DNA of 56,318 nucleotides from Burkholderiales bacterium (lineage in GTDB: Bacteria; Pseudomonadota; Gammaproteobacteria; Burkholderiales; Casimicrobiaceae): contig JAISYH010000052.1 of the NCBI GenBank assembly GCA_031270015.1, positions 1 to 56,318 on the forward strand. The letters run 5' to 3'. Both the position numbers and the translations under genes were made by a program. Positions 7,465 to 16,557 of this stretch are shown piece after piece. The notes below the pieces were generated by a model that saw only the letters and a program-made list of their open reading frames with translations, had not been told where the DNA came from and did not search any database. Each line of letters begins with the position of its first letter. The stretch's first letter is position 1.

Positions 7465-8171
7465 TTTTCTCCCGCCGCGCGTTGTTGGATCGTCAACGCC
7501 ACGCGCTGACGCACATAATGCGGAAGCGTTTGCTCGGGACGCAATATTTCTCCGCGCTCAAACGCGCCTCTTGCCAGAGCGCCGATAACCCGCGCCGTCG
7601 GGCGAATGTCTTCATCCGTCCCACCGGAAGGAAAAAGTTCTTTCAATTCGGGGAAAACCGACAACCCGTCTCCGGCGCCATGCCATGTTTCGCTGCCGAT
7701 TCGTTCTTGCCAGAGGCGCCGCCATTGTTCCGGTCGATAAACGCCCGTCTCCCCGTCTTCTTGCCAAACGCCGTTCTCCACACACCAAGCCGTAGCGTAG
7801 ATTTCGTTCATTCTGGCGTCCAACAATGTCAATATTCGCGCCCAACCGTGTTTTTCTGACGCCGTGCGCGCCATCGCCTGTAAACCGGAAACCGCCACCA
7901 ACGGAATCCCCGCGCCCAGCGCCAAACCCTGCGCCACGCTGCACGCGATACGCACGCCGGTGAACGATCCGGGACCGATTCCCAACGCGATCACATCGAG
8001 TTGCCGTAACGCCGTCTGCGCCTCGCTCAAAACATCTTGAATCAGCGGCAGTATCTGCCCCGAATGACCCGCCGTGGCATGGACGTCGCGCGTATGCCAA
8101 TCTGTCGCGCTGCCGTCGTTCACGGCGACGCTCAGCCATTCGGTCGAAGTATCCAGCGCTAAAATTTTCAT
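7458..8171 (-). CDS. tsaB: tRNA threonylcarbamoyladenosine biosynthesis protein TsaB
   Basis: This 237-residue ASKHA-fold protein starts MKILALDTSTEWLSVAV and has the family motif GIGPGSFTGVRIACSVAQGL. TsaB is the scaffold partner of TsaD (with TsaE) in making the t6A modification at position 37 of tRNAs that read ANN codons. It is the first gene of the tsaB-rimI-udg operon and overlaps rimI by 7 bp. Confidence 0.94.
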   Translation of the reverse strand: MKILALDTSTEWLSVAVNDGSATDWHTRDVHATAGHSGQILPLIQDVLSEAQTALRQLDVIALGIGPGSFTGVRIACSVAQGLALGAGIPLVAVSGLQAMARTASEKHGWARILTLLDARMNEIYATAWCVENGVWQEDGETGVYRPEQWRRLWQERIGSETWHGAGDGLSVFPELKELFPSGGTDEDIRPTARVIGALARGAFERGEILRPEQTLPHYVRQRVALTIQQRAAGEKW

Positions 8172-8210
8172 AGCGCTATTGTAATGGCAACGCGGGATTT
8201 AGAGATCGGA

Positions 8211-8250
8211 CTTGACATTCTCCCCCGCTTAAAGTCAAAGGATTCCCGCG
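8211..8250. repeat. Possible end fragment of an IS200/IS605-type element
   Basis: The sequence TTGACATTCTCCCCCGCTTA followed by AAG and GGATTCCCG resembles the hairpin end (ATTCTCCCCCGCC...GGGGATTC) often seen at the edges of TnpB-carrying IS605-family elements. The stem is incomplete here and no transposase gene is nearby, so this would be an old scar at most. Confidence 0.3.
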
Positions 8251-8307
8251 GCGTTCCGTCCAACCCGGCGTCGAACCGCATAGCCGGCGCGCTATAATTC
8301 CAGACGG

Positions 8308-8583
8308 TTATTTCAAATAAGAACGCAAAACCGTTACGACATGCTCCAAATCATTTTTTCTTTGCGCTTCCGGCAATTCTTCATTGCCCAAATGTTCGCG
8401 GATATGCCCTTCCAACACCTCGACCATCAATCCGTTGACGGCGCCGCGCACCGCCGCGATTTGTTGAAGCGCCGCCGAACAATCGACTTCTTCTTCCAGC
8501 GCCTTTTCCAGTGCGACGATCTGCCCCTTGATGCGGCGGACCCGCGTCAACAGTGGTTTTTTGTACTTGATCGTATGCGCCAT
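8308..8583 (-). CDS. dmeR: RcnR/DmeR-type Ni(II)/Co(II)-sensing repressor (CsoR/RcnR family)
   Basis: This 91-residue all-helical regulator has His3, Cys35, His60 and His64, the set of residues used by RcnR to bind nickel and cobalt. CsoR copper sensors and FrmR formaldehyde sensors lack this combination. The family forms tetramers that bind G-tract operators and release when metal binds. The gene is divergent from a DmeF-type metal efflux gene, and an RcnR-like operator lies between them. This matches the dmeR-dmeF pairs of proteobacteria. I infer Co/Ni as the signal from the residues and the partner gene. Confidence 0.92.
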   Translation of the reverse strand: MAHTIKYKKPLLTRVRRIKGQIVALEKALEEEVDCSAALQQIAAVRGAVNGLMVEVLEGHIREHLGNEELPEAQRKNDLEHVVTVLRSYLK

Positions 8584-8600
8584 AGCTCTCTTGACTCTCC

Positions 8601-8630
8601 TTGACCGATATCATACTGGGGTATAGTATA
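8601..8630 (+). promoter_or_regulatory. dmeF promoter with RcnR-type operator
   Basis: A -35 TTGACC (8601-8606) and a -10 TAGTAT (8624-8629) are 17 bp apart. The -10 is embedded in TACTGGGGTATAGTA (8614-8628). This has the same 15-bp architecture as the RcnR site TACT-G6-N-AGTA, with four G instead of six. Bound repressor would block RNA polymerase at this promoter and probably also the divergent regulator promoter. The position rules out the upstream TTG at 8601 as the start of the pump gene. Confidence 0.8.
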
Positions 8631-8657
8631 TGCCGGTTTTCATTTCCGCCGCAAAAA

Positions 8658-9587
8658 ATGCCCCGCGCCCAAGATTCTGCCACACGCTGGATACACACGC
8701 ACGTTTTTGACGAAGGCAATCCGCTTGCCGAAAGAAATACCCGTTGGGCGGTCGCGTTGACCGCGGCGATGATGATTTTCGAAATCGCCGGCGGCATGAT
8801 CTTCAATTCGATGGCACTGCTGGCGGACGGTTTGCACATGGGTTCGCACACGCTGGCGCTCGGGCTTGCCGTGCTCGCTTACGCGGCGGCGCGCCATTTC
8901 GCCCGCGACCAACGATTCACTTTCGGCGCCTGGAAGATCGAAATTTTGGGCAGTTTCGCCAGCGCGCTTTTTCTGGTCGGCGTCGCCCTCCTCATGTTTT
9001 ATCATTCCATCGAGCGACTGATCGCGCCCGTCGAAATTCATTACGATCAGGCGATCGCTTTGGCGGCGGCGGGTTTACTCGTCAACCTCATTTGCGCGTG
9101 GCTGCTGCGCGGCGGAAATCATCACCACCATCATCACGACGCGCATCACCATCACGATCATCACGGTGATCTCAATCTGCGCTCGGCTTATCTGCACGTG
9201 CTCGCCGACGCGCTGACCTCGATGCTGGCGATTGTCGCGCTGTTTGGCGGAAAACTATTCGGCGCCGCGTGGCTTGATCCGGTGATGGGTATCGTCGGCG
9301 GCATCCTGGTTTCCGTATGGGCTTATGGGTTGCTCAAAGACAGCGGGCGCATACTATTGGACGCCGAAATGGACGCGCCTGTCGTCACCGAAATTCGGCA
9401 AGCCATCGAAAAAGCGTCGCCGTCGGCGCAAATCACCGATTTGCATGTCTGGCGCGTCGGGCGGGAAAAATACGCCGTGATCCTCGCCCTGGTCGCCGAC
9501 GAACCGACAACCCCCGACGATTTCAAAAAGCTCCTGCGCGAACACGGCGAATTGGCGCATGTCACTATTGAAGTGAATCGCCGTTAA
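8658..9587 (+). CDS. dmeF: Cation diffusion facilitator, DmeF-type Co/Ni/Zn efflux
   Basis: The protein is 309 residues from the ATG at 8658. An open frame back to TTG 8601 exists, but that codon lies in the -35 box, so I chose the ATG. It has the six-helix CDF layout with the metal site in ADGLHMGSHT (helix 2) and its partner HVLADALTSM (helix 5). The His-rich loop between helices 4 and 5 (HHHHHHDAHHHHDHHGD) is very long, as in DmeF and other Co/Ni/Zn exporters. The C-terminal cytoplasmic domain has the DLHVWRVG segment. CDF proteins exchange protons for metal ions to move metal out of the cytoplasm. Confidence 0.93.
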   Translation: MPRAQDSATRWIHTHVFDEGNPLAERNTRWAVALTAAMMIFEIAGGMIFNSMALLADGLHMGSHTLALGLAVLAYAAARHFARDQRFTFGAWKIEILGSFASALFLVGVALLMFYHSIERLIAPVEIHYDQAIALAAAGLLVNLICAWLLRGGNHHHHHHDAHHHHDHHGDLNLRSAYLHVLADALTSMLAIVALFGGKLFGAAWLDPVMGIVGGILVSVWAYGLLKDSGRILLDAEMDAPVVTEIRQAIEKASPSAQITDLHVWRVGREKYAVILALVADEPTTPDDFKKLLREHGELAHVTIEVNRR

Positions 9588-9647
9588 AAATGTTGAAAAG
9601 ACAGGCGCGTAAAAAAATAGACCCCTGAAGAACAGGCACTTAGAAAA

Positions 9648-9674
9648 ACAGGCGCGTAACGCGCCTGTTTTTTT
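9648..9674 (+). terminator. Intrinsic terminator after dmeF
   Basis: The perfect inverted repeat ACAGGCGCGT-A-ACGCGCCTGT (9648-9668) runs into seven T residues (9668-9674). Partial copies of the left arm occur just upstream at 9601-9610 and about 9632-9640. The A-run on the left arm could let the hairpin act on the minus strand too, but the gene on its right also reads leftward and ends here, so it may serve both sides. Confidence 0.85.
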
Positions 9675-9710
9675 AGTGAAAGCGTCGCGCTTTCTATGAG
9701 TTTTGCCTAC

Positions 9711-11864
9711 CTACCAAGAAACCGATGTCGCTTCCGATGGTCTTAGATTCTTCGCGTCGTCGCTTTTCTTAAAACTAGTCGCTGTTGGCGTACCGTTGTG
9801 CGTCGCCGCGTCGCCGTTGTCGTTACAAGGCGCGGCTTTGCTCTTCCATGCATCATCGGTCGGCATCGACCACCGTCTGGTTGCCCCATCGGTGTAGACA
9901 CAGGCTGCGTGCCAGTTTGTAACATGCGATGGATACGGACCTTCGTCTGGATCGGGAGTGTCAAAATTGCTCCATTTCCTATATTCATCCCTGGCTATCC
10001 CTCGTATTTTCGTGCTGCCATTACAAAATTTTGGATCCAAAACCATCCAGGGTGATTCGAAACTCGCTGGCAATTTGCGCCCGGGCCAGTTCATGGATCC
10101 TTTGTGTTCCCAGCGCTCCGTGTCGTAATTGTACGAGCGCACCATTGGGGCACAAATATTCGAGCGCAGCCCGCCGGCGCCGTTATAACCGACATGATAA
10201 AGATCCCCCGCAGTGTTGCTGTACAAAACGGATTCTTTGCTGACGCCTATGGCGCTTACTATCCCCCGTGTCGGTCTAGGCGTAGGCCAGGGCGCGTATA
10301 ACCCGCCAAAAGCCGAACTGCCGGCTTGCCCCCATGAATAAACATTCACTCCTTTGACGGCGACGCATCCCACATACCGGCAAATCAGCAACTCGATATC
10401 CTTGGTAGGTTCGGTGGCCGTCGCGGGAATACGAATCTCGATGGGGAAAGGCACCGCCCCACCAGCGGCTGTATACGTATAACCCTGCCCTATCGAAGCA
10501 AGGCGCCCCCAGCCGATAACGCGCCCGCGGTAGCCTGTTTTTTTCTCTACCTCTTCGGAAACAACGTCTTTTTCTTCGTACACATATTCCGTATCTTTCA
10601 AATGCGCGGCGCCCCAGGCTTGCCCTGAATGGATATATTGGATCTTTTCAACAAGCGCGCTGGGCATGACTTTCTGGGAAACTTTTGCGGGCGTCTTAAG
10701 AGGATGAACGCCCGCTGGACAATTGGCATTTCTTTTCTTGTCGAAGGTCTCCTCGTTCTCACCGGCAAATAAAGTGGCGCAACCTTCTTTATCGCCCCAG
10801 CTCCAGAGCGTATATTCACCGCTATCTATATTCCTGGTAACGGCATAAGCGGTTTCATAACCGCCGCCGATGATCTGCGGATATTCTTTTTCCCCAAATT
10901 TACTTGTAATATCCAGGGGTCTCGAAGGATACCCTGCATTTTTATCTTTTTCCGGTCTTGGAGTCGTCCCATCAATTTCGTGAGTTTTATTGGTGCCTTC
11001 GTTAGAGCTAGAGAGATTACCAATACCGAGCTGCCCGGCATTGTTATGCCCCCAAGTGAATACATGTTTTCTGCCGCCCTCCTCTTTTGCTTTGGTTATC
11101 GCGATAAACCAATGTTCCCCGCCGTCAAAATTTTCTACTGCAAAGTTAAATCTTTCATCCGGGTTTCCATCCTTGTCCCTGTAATTCGTACCAAGAACTT
11201 GACAAGGTCGTTCAGCGGTTTTATTTGCGTCGATTGCAGGATCACCCTTCTCCTCATCAGCATCTCTCACCGCGGTCGGGTCACGTTCTTCATCTTCAAC
11301 AAGCTCGCCTTCCTCATTCATAATAAAAACTACAGCGTCACTGGCAACATTATTATCATCACATCCCAAGATGCTTCCGTTATATTCGCCATACCCCCAA
11401 GCGTATAGGTCGCCGGTTTCGGTTAACGCGGCTGCCGTATATCTGGCGGCATGGATCCTAATCACTTTCGATTTATTAGCAAAAAAGTTACCCTGCGACG
11501 CGCCGCCGTATGAATCACCTCCAACCTGACTCGCGCGGGGATACGTGCCTGTTCCGGCGTTCGTGCTCAAAACAGTATATTTTCCCGTGCCGGATAATCC
11601 TACATCGCGGTGACCGATGACATGAACCACGCTTTTCCCCTTATGATCTGGATCCGCCGCGGCATAAAACGACGTATCGATCGAATTTCCCGTCGCGATA
11701 CCGGAGACCTTAACTTTGGGAGGATTGTATTGACCAATCACTGGATCATTATCGTGCTTCACCTCATCAGCCTGCGCATACGCGCCGCCAACGCATATCA
11801 TTGATACGCCTATCGCCGACAATATCGCCCAAACTGTTTTATGTAAAGAATATAAGCGTTTCAT
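9711..11864 (-). CDS. Secreted RCC1-repeat protein at the end of the pilus operon
   Basis: The protein is about 717 residues from ATG 11864, which follows a strong GAGGAG ribosome site; an upstream in-frame ATG at 11909 lacks one. A signal peptide (MKRLYSLHKT to GGAYA, cleavage near residue 30) sends it out of the cytoplasm. The body contains at least six RCC1-type blades, each with a Y/W-x-WG core: LYAWGYGEYN, VFTWGHNNAGQLG, LWSWGDKEGC, VIGWGRLASIG, VYSWGQAGSS, LYHVGYNGAGGL. These would form a seven-bladed propeller. A C-terminal extension of about 140 residues has four or more cysteines. It lies 5 bp after pilY1 and was probably expressed with it. Its function is unknown; I infer a surface or pilus-associated role from context only. 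Confidence 0.85.
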   Translation of the reverse strand: MKRLYSLHKTVWAILSAIGVSMICVGGAYAQADEVKHDNDPVIGQYNPPKVKVSGIATGNSIDTSFYAAADPDHKGKSVVHVIGHRDVGLSGTGKYTVLSTNAGTGTYPRASQVGGDSYGGASQGNFFANKSKVIRIHAARYTAAALTETGDLYAWGYGEYNGSILGCDDNNVASDAVVFIMNEEGELVEDEERDPTAVRDADEEKGDPAIDANKTAERPCQVLGTNYRDKDGNPDERFNFAVENFDGGEHWFIAITKAKEEGGRKHVFTWGHNNAGQLGIGNLSSSNEGTNKTHEIDGTTPRPEKDKNAGYPSRPLDITSKFGEKEYPQIIGGGYETAYAVTRNIDSGEYTLWSWGDKEGCATLFAGENEETFDKKRNANCPAGVHPLKTPAKVSQKVMPSALVEKIQYIHSGQAWGAAHLKDTEYVYEEKDVVSEEVEKKTGYRGRVIGWGRLASIGQGYTYTAAGGAVPFPIEIRIPATATEPTKDIELLICRYVGCVAVKGVNVYSWGQAGSSAFGGLYAPWPTPRPTRGIVSAIGVSKESVLYSNTAGDLYHVGYNGAGGLRSNICAPMVRSYNYDTERWEHKGSMNWPGRKLPASFESPWMVLDPKFCNGSTKIRGIARDEYRKWSNFDTPDPDEGPYPSHVTNWHAACVYTDGATRRWSMPTDDAWKSKAAPCNDNGDAATHNGTPTATSFKKSDDAKNLRPSEATSVSW

Positions 11865-11915
11865 GCGCCTCTCCTCAATCATTTCTCGATAAATTAAAAC
11901 TGTGTCCATCTTTCA

Positions 11916-14900
11916 TCAATCAATATAACGAATGCTCAGCCGATTCGGCTGGATGACCAGCCCGGCTACGCCATCGGGTGGGAATATGTCGGCTATGTCT
12001 TGCGTACTATCATCCTGCGTATAACTGACGCCTGTATGGTCCGCGTTGAAAAAAATCTCTCTGATGCCATCAGGTAACTGGAGATAATCTTTCCCTGGTT
12101 CAGGATTCCGCAACGCATTATTTCCAGAAACGATATTCCGCACATAAAGACGGCTTTGATAACCTCCGGATTTGCATGGATCACCATCCGGCGGATCCGC
12201 AAAACGTGTAGCGACATAAGCGACTTGCCTTGAACGGGAAACCGGCATAGTAATCATCTGGTACTTGTAACCAACACTGTCTTCATCCAATTCGTGTAGC
12301 CACCCATCGATTGTACTGGCATCATAGTCCGGCGTCACTTCACCGCCGATGTCTTTCAAATCCGCCCGCGTAATAGGTAACCCCGCCGAAATAGGAACAT
12401 TATCTATAGCATCTTTCATGGCGTACATGGTTTGACCTACCCCCGACTCAATATCTTTTTGATGGAACATCCGCCCTGTTCCGACGAATACCCATCGATA
12501 ACAAGGAGAACTGTTATGGGGCGAAGTACACAAAACATCAAAATCCGGTTCGACATTGACCGGTTGTTCTATGCCCTTTTCGGACTTAAAAACAGCCAGC
12601 TTTTCAGCTTTCCAATCATCTGGGTTACTCGATCTCAAATTAAACCGCCAAAAATTGCCCTTTTGATCGCCGCCATAAACCTCCGTGACACGTTGATCAC
12701 TTGCGGTGTTGACATAACCGGCAATATAAGCCATTCCCAACGGATCGGACGGCAAACCTTCGCCTGTCTCAACGATGTGGATCAAGTCGCCGCTTGCCAA
12801 ATCAACGAAATAAAGAGCGGCTTTTCCGTTTCCCGTCCCTTTGGCGGAATCAGGTCCATTTCCATTATTCAAGCCGGAAGGAAGTATCGCAACCCATTTT
12901 TCTTTATCAAAGCTCCCTCCTTTATTACCATCTCCTTCGCCATATGTTTTCGCGAGAATCGGACGTCCATAGGTATAACCCATATTGTCGTGAGTGAACT
13001 CCCATTTCAGCTTTTGTTTAGCCAGATCCGCTTCAACGGAAGATCCCGACGCTTCGGTCACATCCAAAGCATAATAAGAGGTGCCGCCCTTACCCAATCC
13101 GCCCACCAAGTAAGTCGCCCAACCGCCTTCTTCACCGGTCACATTCACATCCATGAGACGCGGCGAAGCGTCCACATAGAACAAATGTTTAAACCCGTCC
13201 CCGTCGTCTCTCACCGGATAGGTCAAATTGATAATGCCATTCTCGTCTTTGGGGCGGAGTAGCTCGGATGGCATATACGCCCACGACTCTTCTCCATCAT
13301 CGTCAAAGGCATGCACCATTCCATCATTGCCCGCCGCGTAAATCATCACAGCGCGATTGGCATGTTTGTTCTTATACTGCCCATAACCAGGATTTGCCCC
13401 TTCGCCATAATATTGTCTTGGCTGACCCAACGCGGCGGGTGTCGCGTTGACGAAATCCCCCAATGAACCCGTGCGCGCTTTGAATATGCTCTTATTCTCT
13501 TTACTCTTGTCGCCGCGTAAATAAGCGATCACCGCTTTTTGCTGATCCTCGTCGCTGCCAAGATCCGTCTTCTGAGTAGTGTCAAGATCATTGCTGAGCA
13601 TCAACCTTTGCGCTTCAGAAAGCCCATCATAAGTGAACGGGATAGCGCCTAAACTCTTCCCAGTCTCATCCCGTTTCATCGTAAACACTTTGCGCGCCGT
13701 CATCCAAGGTACGGAATCGCCAGTCGGTGTCAGTTTGGTATTCAACTTATTAGCAGCGCTCCACACAGGCACAGCCTGTACTGGAGAGTTTCTCTTTCTC
13801 TTCTTGATGTCGCCCGACCATGAACCGGAAAAACTCGGAAAATACGCATACTCATCTGTCTCATTGATTCTGCCGGTTCCGGCGCGGATGAGATCGCTTT
13901 CTTCATCATCGCCAAGTCGTATATCACGAATGATGTTTTTGAGACCACTAATATATTTATCGGGATCAATACTATTGAAAAACGCGCCACCGCTATTCAC
14001 CGTGGCGTGCCACAAATCGTCCACCGTCGTGACATCGTTTTGTTGAGGCGCGGGCCAATTATTCGCTGTGTCGTTTTTAATCTGATTCAAAGCGTCGTCG
14101 AGAACGCGATTATGCTCTGATCCATAACTGGATTTTGCCCACTTCCCTTCCGCGCCATAAGCAAACGCAATGGTTGAGCTATGGGGCCAGGTCGCCGGAT
14201 CAGTCTCCGTGGTAAAAACGTTCATCTGATAATCCCCGGGAAGACCACTGGGCTTGTTGAAAAGCCAGTACTTCATCGCCACATCCGCCAAGGTACCGTA
14301 GACTGCCGTAGGTCCTTCATAAATCGGTCTAGGCCAGTTTTGGGATGGCGTGGTTGGGACAGCCGCGCCATAAAACACCACAGGATAAAGAAGACGTTTC
14401 GTGGCGGGAGCGGGCGTCGTCCTATCCTCGTTTAAATTAGCAATGCCAATATCTTTCTTTTGATCATTCCATAAAGCATCGGTCAGCAAAACATTGAAAT
14501 TTCTCTGACATGTATTTTTTTGCCTGCTTTTATCTTTTATGCCATTTAAAAGAAGGGCGCTCACACTATTAACCGCTTTTCTCAATGGCGTCGGCTGATT
14601 ATTATTCTCAGTATCTGTGCCATCATCGGGGGTGACATTATAAGCGTACAGTTGTTTGAAAATTTCATTACTTCTCTTATAGGGACCGCTATCGCTATCT
14701 TTTTCAAGCCAACTGTCCAATTCGAGTTGGGCATCGTTCACTGTCACCGAACCTTTACTTTTGACTACGCTTGTCGTCCACAACTCAAGAATGAGCGGAT
14801 ATTGATTATTAAGGTCACCATTCGCCAACGCGCGCGAGGCAATGGTTTTAGTCGCCGCGGCGCGGTTGCTGTAATAAGCATACCAGTTGGCGTAGTTGGT

Positions 14901-15869
14901 CATCTCGTCATTCACTTGATCCGTATTCAATACGACCAACTTGAAAGCGGGATGGCGCCCATCCTTGCTCGCTTCCCGCCCATAATAATAAGGATATTGG
15001 TAGGTATCATCACGATATTTCCGGCAGTTTGCGTCCGCATCGCCGCCCGTTGAAGCCGATCCCACAAAACTTATTTCTTCATACCCGGGAGCGCCTTCTT
15101 TCTGAAGATCCTTGCACCACAGCACATGAGTTATAAAATAATGCGGTCCCATCGGCTTTTTCAACAGATTCAACTCGGCGCTCGGCGCGTCTCGCATATA
15201 GCGCGAAAGTAGCGCGGGAAGCTGCGACGTTTCCGTATAAGTCCGCACACCCTTGGTCGCGGCGGCTTCGTCGCTCCATGTTTTCATATTGACCGTGATC
15301 GGAACGCCTTCGGGTCTTGTGAATCCATTATAAGTATCAGGCCAACCTACCTTGGTATAATCAGTCTGATTCGGAAGCCCGTACGGAGGCTTATAGGTAA
15401 TCTCGGGGTTATACGCCAATTTATTGAACGCCGCCGCTGCCATCGGCGGCAATTGCACCCTTTGCGCCTCGATCACTTTTTGAGCGTCACTTTCAGCATT
15501 GGCTTTCGTCAACGCGGTCAAAACAGGAAAACATTTATCCATGAGCGCTTCCGTCGTATCCTCGAAACCTTCAACGAAATTTTCGGCTTTCCCGCTCTTC
15601 GCGATGGCGTCATTAGAAAAATGCCGCCAGCACGCATTCCTCAGCGTGATCACGTCGTCCGGCGCGAAATTCCAGGTCATCGAACCAGAGTCGTCCGCAA
15701 TCAAATACAACGCGGTCGGCGCTTTTTGGAATTGTTCGGTATTGCTTTTGATCAATGGCGCGTCACTCAATGGAATATTATCCGCCAAAGCGCTTTGAGC
15801 AAAAACCAACGACACTACAAGCGACAACGTCGTTTTGCGCATCGCGAAAGGAAATCTTTTGGTTAACAT
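11916..15869 (-). CDS. pilY1: Type IV pilus tip protein PilY1
   Basis: The protein is 1317 residues from ATG 15869, which has GGAG 8 bases upstream. A signal peptide (MLTKRFPFAM to QSALADN) is followed by a von Willebrand A-like domain with the MIDAS motif DDSGSM (about residues 59-64). From about residue 830 comes the PilC/PilY1 β-propeller, entered by IYAAGNDGMVHAFDDDGEES. PilY1 sits at the pilus tip with the minor pilins, primes assembly, and acts in adhesion and surface sensing. It follows pilX in a pilV-pilW-pilX-pilY1 run. The length is normal for the family and the frame is intact. Confidence 0.95.
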   Translation of the reverse strand: MLTKRFPFAMRKTTLSLVVSLVFAQSALADNIPLSDAPLIKSNTEQFQKAPTALYLIADDSGSMTWNFAPDDVITLRNACWRHFSNDAIAKSGKAENFVEGFEDTTEALMDKCFPVLTALTKANAESDAQKVIEAQRVQLPPMAAAAFNKLAYNPEITYKPPYGLPNQTDYTKVGWPDTYNGFTRPEGVPITVNMKTWSDEAAATKGVRTYTETSQLPALLSRYMRDAPSAELNLLKKPMGPHYFITHVLWCKDLQKEGAPGYEEISFVGSASTGGDADANCRKYRDDTYQYPYYYGREASKDGRHPAFKLVVLNTDQVNDEMTNYANWYAYYSNRAAATKTIASRALANGDLNNQYPLILELWTTSVVKSKGSVTVNDAQLELDSWLEKDSDSGPYKRSNEIFKQLYAYNVTPDDGTDTENNNQPTPLRKAVNSVSALLLNGIKDKSRQKNTCQRNFNVLLTDALWNDQKKDIGIANLNEDRTTPAPATKRLLYPVVFYGAAVPTTPSQNWPRPIYEGPTAVYGTLADVAMKYWLFNKPSGLPGDYQMNVFTTETDPATWPHSSTIAFAYGAEGKWAKSSYGSEHNRVLDDALNQIKNDTANNWPAPQQNDVTTVDDLWHATVNSGGAFFNSIDPDKYISGLKNIIRDIRLGDDEESDLIRAGTGRINETDEYAYFPSFSGSWSGDIKKRKRNSPVQAVPVWSAANKLNTKLTPTGDSVPWMTARKVFTMKRDETGKSLGAIPFTYDGLSEAQRLMLSNDLDTTQKTDLGSDEDQQKAVIAYLRGDKSKENKSIFKARTGSLGDFVNATPAALGQPRQYYGEGANPGYGQYKNKHANRAVMIYAAGNDGMVHAFDDDGEESWAYMPSELLRPKDENGIINLTYPVRDDGDGFKHLFYVDASPRLMDVNVTGEEGGWATYLVGGLGKGGTSYYALDVTEASGSSVEADLAKQKLKWEFTHDNMGYTYGRPILAKTYGEGDGNKGGSFDKEKWVAILPSGLNNGNGPDSAKGTGNGKAALYFVDLASGDLIHIVETGEGLPSDPLGMAYIAGYVNTASDQRVTEVYGGDQKGNFWRFNLRSSNPDDWKAEKLAVFKSEKGIEQPVNVEPDFDVLCTSPHNSSPCYRWVFVGTGRMFHQKDIESGVGQTMYAMKDAIDNVPISAGLPITRADLKDIGGEVTPDYDASTIDGWLHELDEDSVGYKYQMITMPVSRSRQVAYVATRFADPPDGDPCKSGGYQSRLYVRNIVSGNNALRNPEPGKDYLQLPDGIREIFFNADHTGVSYTQDDSTQDIADIFPPDGVAGLVIQPNRLSIRYID

Positions 15870-15928
15870 AATGGTCTCCATCATTGAAACTTAATCATCA
15901 AAACTCAATCACCAATATTCTCTAAGAA

Positions 15929-16516
15929 TTAAAGGAAAACATACGCCTGCGCATATGCTCTCGTATTTTTCGCGCCGTCAACACGAATAGTAATCCTATA
16001 TAAATAATTCGTCGCGCCACCACCCAAGATTGCAAGTTCTTCACCCGCCTTATGCCGATCATCAGGGGTGCCGATCAAATTGGTAAGGCAAATAGCGGGC
16101 GACCCCGCCCCCGTTCCGCGGCACATCCGCTCTACCATAGTATTTAGTGTCATTCCATTAATTGTTCTCTGTAAGAAATTCCCGGTGCCATTTGCCATAA
16201 CGTCAGGGATTCCCTTATCGTTTGTCGGTTGAATGGACGCGTAATAATAATCGCCGCCAAGCCCGCCATTGTTATCAAGCGCCTCTGGCGTGGCAGCAAG
16301 ACCCAACGCTTGTTGGATGACCTCTTCAATCGCCAAGTTTACTGGACCTTCCGCAGCCTGTTTAAGAGATAAATTACCCACCGCGATTACCGATGTATCC
16401 ACCGATCGCATCATCCCGACCGCGGCAAGCATCATCGCCACCAGCACCAACAACGTAATAGCTAGAACTATGCCTTGTTGTTTCTTTCTATAAGATGAAA
16501 TCTTTGCGTTTTTCAT
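15929..16516 (-). CDS. pilX: Type IV pilus minor pilin assembly protein PilX
   Basis: This 195-residue protein has a prepilin-like N-terminus, KKQQGIVLAITLLVLVAMML, with cleavage expected after the Gly. It lacks the usual Glu at mature position 5, as is typical of PilX. The rest is a small globular domain with two Cys near the C-terminal half. PilX is a component of the minor-pilin tip complex that carries PilY1. It lies between pilW and pilY1, all in the same direction. Confidence 0.9.
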   Translation of the reverse strand: MKNAKISSYRKKQQGIVLAITLLVLVAMMLAAVGMMRSVDTSVIAVGNLSLKQAAEGPVNLAIEEVIQQALGLAATPEALDNNGGLGGDYYYASIQPTNDKGIPDVMANGTGNFLQRTINGMTLNTMVERMCRGTGAGSPAICLTNLIGTPDDRHKAGEELAILGGGATNYLYRITIRVDGAKNTRAYAQAYVFL

Positions 16517-16557
16517 ATCAGTCTCTCATAAAATCCACGCTTATTTCCTCAAAGCGT

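Noticed and set aside
9117..9170. Long run of His codons taken as a possible artefact or tag
   Set aside because: It sits in the loop between helices 4 and 5 of a CDF exporter, where His-rich stretches are normal.
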